A stretch of DNA of 24,152 nucleotides, taken from NCBI RefSeq assembly GCF_015058545.1, contig NZ_SVCB01000086.1, forward strand, positions 1-24,152, written 5' to 3'. This stretch comes from Veillonella sp. Its GTDB lineage: Bacteria; Bacillota; Negativicutes; Veillonellales; Veillonellaceae. Positions 21,971 through 24,152 of this stretch are shown one piece after another (positions within the stretch are counted from its first letter, which is position 1; every line of letters begins with the position of its first letter). The translations under genes and the position numbers were made by a program. The notes beneath the pieces are model-generated. The model saw nothing but the letters and a program-made list of their open reading frames with translations. It ran no database searches and was not told the origin of the DNA.

Positions 21971-22031
21971 GAAAAATCCACAGCAGACAGGCATCTTGAT
22001 ACTCCAAGACGCTTATCATGCTATGGATTTT
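21971..22031 (-). terminator. Large structured terminator after glmM
   Basis: On the transcribed strand AAAATCCA-T-AGCA pairs with TGCT-G-TGGATTTT (one T-G pair; 22019-22031 with 21973-21985). Inside it GCGTCTTG pairs with CAAGATGC (8 bp with one G-U). The T5 run overlaps the end of the outer stem and continues as TTTTTC. The element ends about 17 bases before the glmS -35, so it insulates glmS from glmM transcription. Its two-tier shape is larger than the other terminators here. Confidence 0.7.
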
Positions 22032-22054
22032 GATTGTTTTATATCTTTATTCTT

Positions 22055-22134
22055 TTATGTTTAATAAAGATCCCCTAAGGGCTATGCTTAACGAAGAGCC
22101 CCTAAGGGCTCTGCTTTAATGAAATGCCCTAAGG
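22055..22134. repeat. Three tandem copies of a 27-bp repeat between glmM and glmS
   Basis: Copies lie at 22055-22081, 22082-22108 and 22109-22134 (26 bp). Each has an ATG/CTG word, a TTAA or TTTAA word, GAA/AAG, and the near-palindromic core CCCCTAAGGG (third copy GCCCTAAGG). The central copy makes a 7-bp hairpin AGAGCCC-CTAA-GGGCTCT. The copies are diverged, so the array is not a recent slippage product. It lies 26 bases past the glmM stop and upstream of the structured terminator. Confidence 0.85.
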
Positions 22135-22159
22135 TCATTCATCTATGCATCAATTAGCC

Positions 22160-23515
22160 TTACTCTTCTACAAGACCTTGTTCTCGACCAATGGTTTCAG
22201 CCACAGTATGGCAAATGCGTTCCAATTGTTCATGGTCCGGACCTTCCGCCATAACGCGGATTAACGCTTCCGTGCCGGATGGGCGCACCAAGATGCGACC
22301 ATTTTCACCAAGCTCACGAGCGGCTTCGGAGATTTCTGCCTGAATGAGCGGATTTTCATCCCAACCCGTTTTAGTGACTACATGAACGTTGATAAGCAAT
22401 TGCGGATATTTCACCATAACTTTTGCCAATTCCGATAAAGGTTGACCAGATTTTTTAAGCAACGCAAGCATCTGCACGGCGGTCAATAAACCGTCTCCGG
22501 TGCTGTTATAGTCAAGGAAAATAACGTGACCGGATTGTTCACCGCCGATGGAATAACCGTCGGCTCGCATTTTTTCAAGTACATAGCGATCGCCTACAGC
22601 GGTGGCAAAGGTTTTCATGCCCATTTCCTTGGCTGCTTTGTGGAAACCGATGTTACTCATAACGGTGCCTACAATCATGTCTTTCTTCAAACGGCCCTGT
22701 TCTTTGAGCTGTTTGGCACAGAGCAACATGATCTGGTCACCGTCGAGAGCCTGCCCTTTTTCATCAACCAAAAGGCAACGGTCCGCATCACCATCGTTGG
22801 CGATACCCACATCGGCACCGTATTTTACAACGGCGGCCTGGAGGCCTTCCATATGAGTGGAACCGGCGTTTTCATTGATGTTAACGCCGTCAGGATCGAC
22901 ATTGATGGCAATAACTTTGGCGCCTAATTTTTCAAACACTTCAGGGCCTACGGCCGAAGCGGCCCCATTGGCACCATCATATACCACAGTCAAACCTTCG
23001 AGGGACACATCTACGGTGCTTTCTACGAAAGCGGCGTATTCATGAGCCAATTCACGGCTGTTCAAAATGCGGCCGATATCGGCACCCGTAGGGCGTTCCA
23101 AATTATTTTCACTGCTTTGACTGCATAATTCTTCCAATTCATCTTCCACGGCATCGGGCAATTTAAAGCCTTCGCCGTCGAAAAATTTAATCCCATTATC
23201 AGGGAATTTATTATGAGATGCGGAAATAACAACACCGGCATCCCAACCATGTTTGCGCACTAAATAGGCAACGGCAGGGGTCGGTACGACACCGGCTACC
23301 ACTACATCGCCGCCTACGGAGCAAATGCCAGCAGCCAAAGCATTTTCAAGCATAGCTCCGGAAATACGAGTATCGCGCCCGATAAGGAATACAGGGCGTT
23401 TTTTACGGCGGCCAAAGTAGGAACCTGCCGCACGTCCCAAATGATACGCCAATTCAGGCGTCAAAAAAGCATTTACTACGCCACGCACCCCATCGGTGCC
23501 AAATAATCTAGACAT
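22160..23515 (-). CDS. glmM: Phosphoglucosamine mutase
   Basis: GlmM interconverts glucosamine-6-phosphate and glucosamine-1-phosphate, the step after GlmS on the way to UDP-GlcNAc. The 451-residue protein has all family motifs: FGTDGVRG at the N terminus, the phosphoserine loop VISASHNKFPDNG with S100, the metal loop DGDADR (241-246), the sugar-binding GEQSGH, and the phosphate-binding RPSGTEALIRVM. AAGGAG lies 7 bases before the ATG. The start overlaps the stop of the upstream oxidoreductase gene by one base (TAATG), so the two are translationally coupled. Confidence 0.97.
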   Translation of the reverse strand: MSRLFGTDGVRGVVNAFLTPELAYHLGRAAGSYFGRRKKRPVFLIGRDTRISGAMLENALAAGICSVGGDVVVAGVVPTPAVAYLVRKHGWDAGVVISASHNKFPDNGIKFFDGEGFKLPDAVEDELEELCSQSSENNLERPTGADIGRILNSRELAHEYAAFVESTVDVSLEGLTVVYDGANGAASAVGPEVFEKLGAKVIAINVDPDGVNINENAGSTHMEGLQAAVVKYGADVGIANDGDADRCLLVDEKGQALDGDQIMLLCAKQLKEQGRLKKDMIVGTVMSNIGFHKAAKEMGMKTFATAVGDRYVLEKMRADGYSIGGEQSGHVIFLDYNSTGDGLLTAVQMLALLKKSGQPLSELAKVMVKYPQLLINVHVVTKTGWDENPLIQAEISEAARELGENGRILVRPSGTEALIRVMAEGPDHEQLERICHTVAETIGREQGLVEE

Positions 23516-24152
23516 TACGCTTCTCCTTCCTGCGCCTTCAACGGCTTATACGCAACCATAACACGAATGGCGGTTTCCGCACCATCCAAAGCGGCACTCA
23601 TGATACCGCCTGCATAGCCGGCTCCTTCACCCATAGGGTATAGTCCCTTGACCGTCGGCGATTGCCGATCATCATCCCGCAAAATGCGCAATGGTGAGGA
23701 GGTTCTCGTTTCTACACCGGTCATACAAATCTGAGGTTCATCAAATCCTTTAATGCGACGTCCGAAATACGGTAAGGCCCGCTCCATGACGTCCGTCACA
23801 TAGGTTGGCAAACATTCATGGAGGTCTGCCGCCACTACGCCGGGACGATAAGAATGCGGGGCTGCCGCATTACCTTCCGGCACAGCCCCTTTTTGCCGGG
23901 CCAAGAAATCGCCTACCGTCTGCAGCGGTGCTTTATAGTCATGACCGCCCAGCTCAAAGGCTTTCTTTTCCCATTCGCGCTGGAAGGCTACGCCGCCAAG
24001 CGGATGGGTACCGAAATCATCAGGGCCAACCGTAACGACTAACGCACTGTTCGCCACGCCGCTGGCACGGGCATATAAACTCATGCCGTTCGTAACTACA
24101 TGGCCGTCTTCCGACGCGGAGGCCACCACTTCACCGCCCGGGCACATACAAA
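23515..24152 (-). CDS. FAD-dependent oxidoreductase, 3' part only
   Basis: The gene enters from beyond the right edge; about 212 C-terminal residues are visible. The reading frame continues upstream through CMCPGGEVV, so the ATG at 24147 is internal and not the start. NGMSLYARAS, NSALVVTV, PLGGVAFQREWEKKAF and the FAD-binding end GLYPMGEGAGYAGGIMSAALDG match the uncharacterised FAD-dependent dehydrogenase family COG2509. Its substrate is unknown. The stop overlaps the glmM start; this gene often sits directly before glmM in Bacillota, though I state that from memory. Confidence 0.88.
   Translation of the reverse strand, partial: CMCPGGEVVASASEDGHVVTNGMSLYARASGVANSALVVTVGPDDFGTHPLGGVAFQREWEKKAFELGGHDYKAPLQTVGDFLARQKGAVPEGNAAAPHSYRPGVVAADLHECLPTYVTDVMERALPYFGRRIKGFDEPQICMTGVETRTSSPLRILRDDDRQSPTVKGLYPMGEGAGYAGGIMSAALDGAETAIRVMVAYKPLKAQEGEA

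Noticed and set aside
24120..24147. ATG at 24147 as the start of the FAD-dependent oxidoreductase
   Set aside because: The frame is open to the window edge and the motif CMCPGG spans this ATG; the true start lies outside the window.

Overview
The window reads as an ordinary chromosomal stretch of a moderately low-GC bacterium of the Bacillota. A glmS ribozyme, strong AGGAGG-type ribosome binding sites, TATAAT promoters and short intrinsic terminators all fit that phylum. My impression from the protein flavour and the full menaquinone cluster is a Negativicutes (Veillonellaceae-like) genome, but the sequence alone does not prove this. Every protein gene and all three tRNAs lie on the minus strand, so transcription runs from high to low coordinates. 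I see no insertion sequence, prophage, CRISPR array or toxin-antitoxin module.

In transcription order (right to left), the window opens with the 3' part of a FAD-dependent oxidoreductase that overlaps glmM (TAATG). Next come a structured terminator and a three-copy 27-bp repeat, then glmS with its own promoter, a long leader and a glmS ribozyme. GlmS and GlmM are the first two steps from fructose-6-phosphate toward UDP-GlcNAc and the cell wall. trpS follows, with a hairpin leader and a small membrane protein behind it. Then comes a polar amino-acid ABC importer (binding protein, permease, ATPase) with an unrecognised secreted protein as the last gene.

The middle of the window holds a universal stress protein, a DUF2157 membrane protein plus GDYXXLXY-type partner, and a CzrA-like ArsR regulator. 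Next is the menaquinone cluster menF-menD-menH-menB-menE-menC plus a hotdog thioesterase. It covers chorismate to 1,4-dihydroxy-2-naphthoate in one direction; the later genes menA and menG/ubiE are not in the window. menF is split by a frameshift. A CLC-family anion channel or transporter and a tRNA-Pro/Gly unit and tRNA-Arg close the window.

The most interesting signals are in RNA leaders and intercistronic regions rather than new protein systems. They include a hairpin carrying Shine-Dalgarno and anti-Shine-Dalgarno arms between the binding protein and the permease, an 8-bp tandem repeat abutting the thioesterase ribosome binding site, and a terminator placed directly before the DUF2157 start. 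There are also alternative folds between menE and menC, the unusual glmS leader and 27-bp repeats, and the menF frameshift. I did not find a convincing undescribed defence or mobile system.
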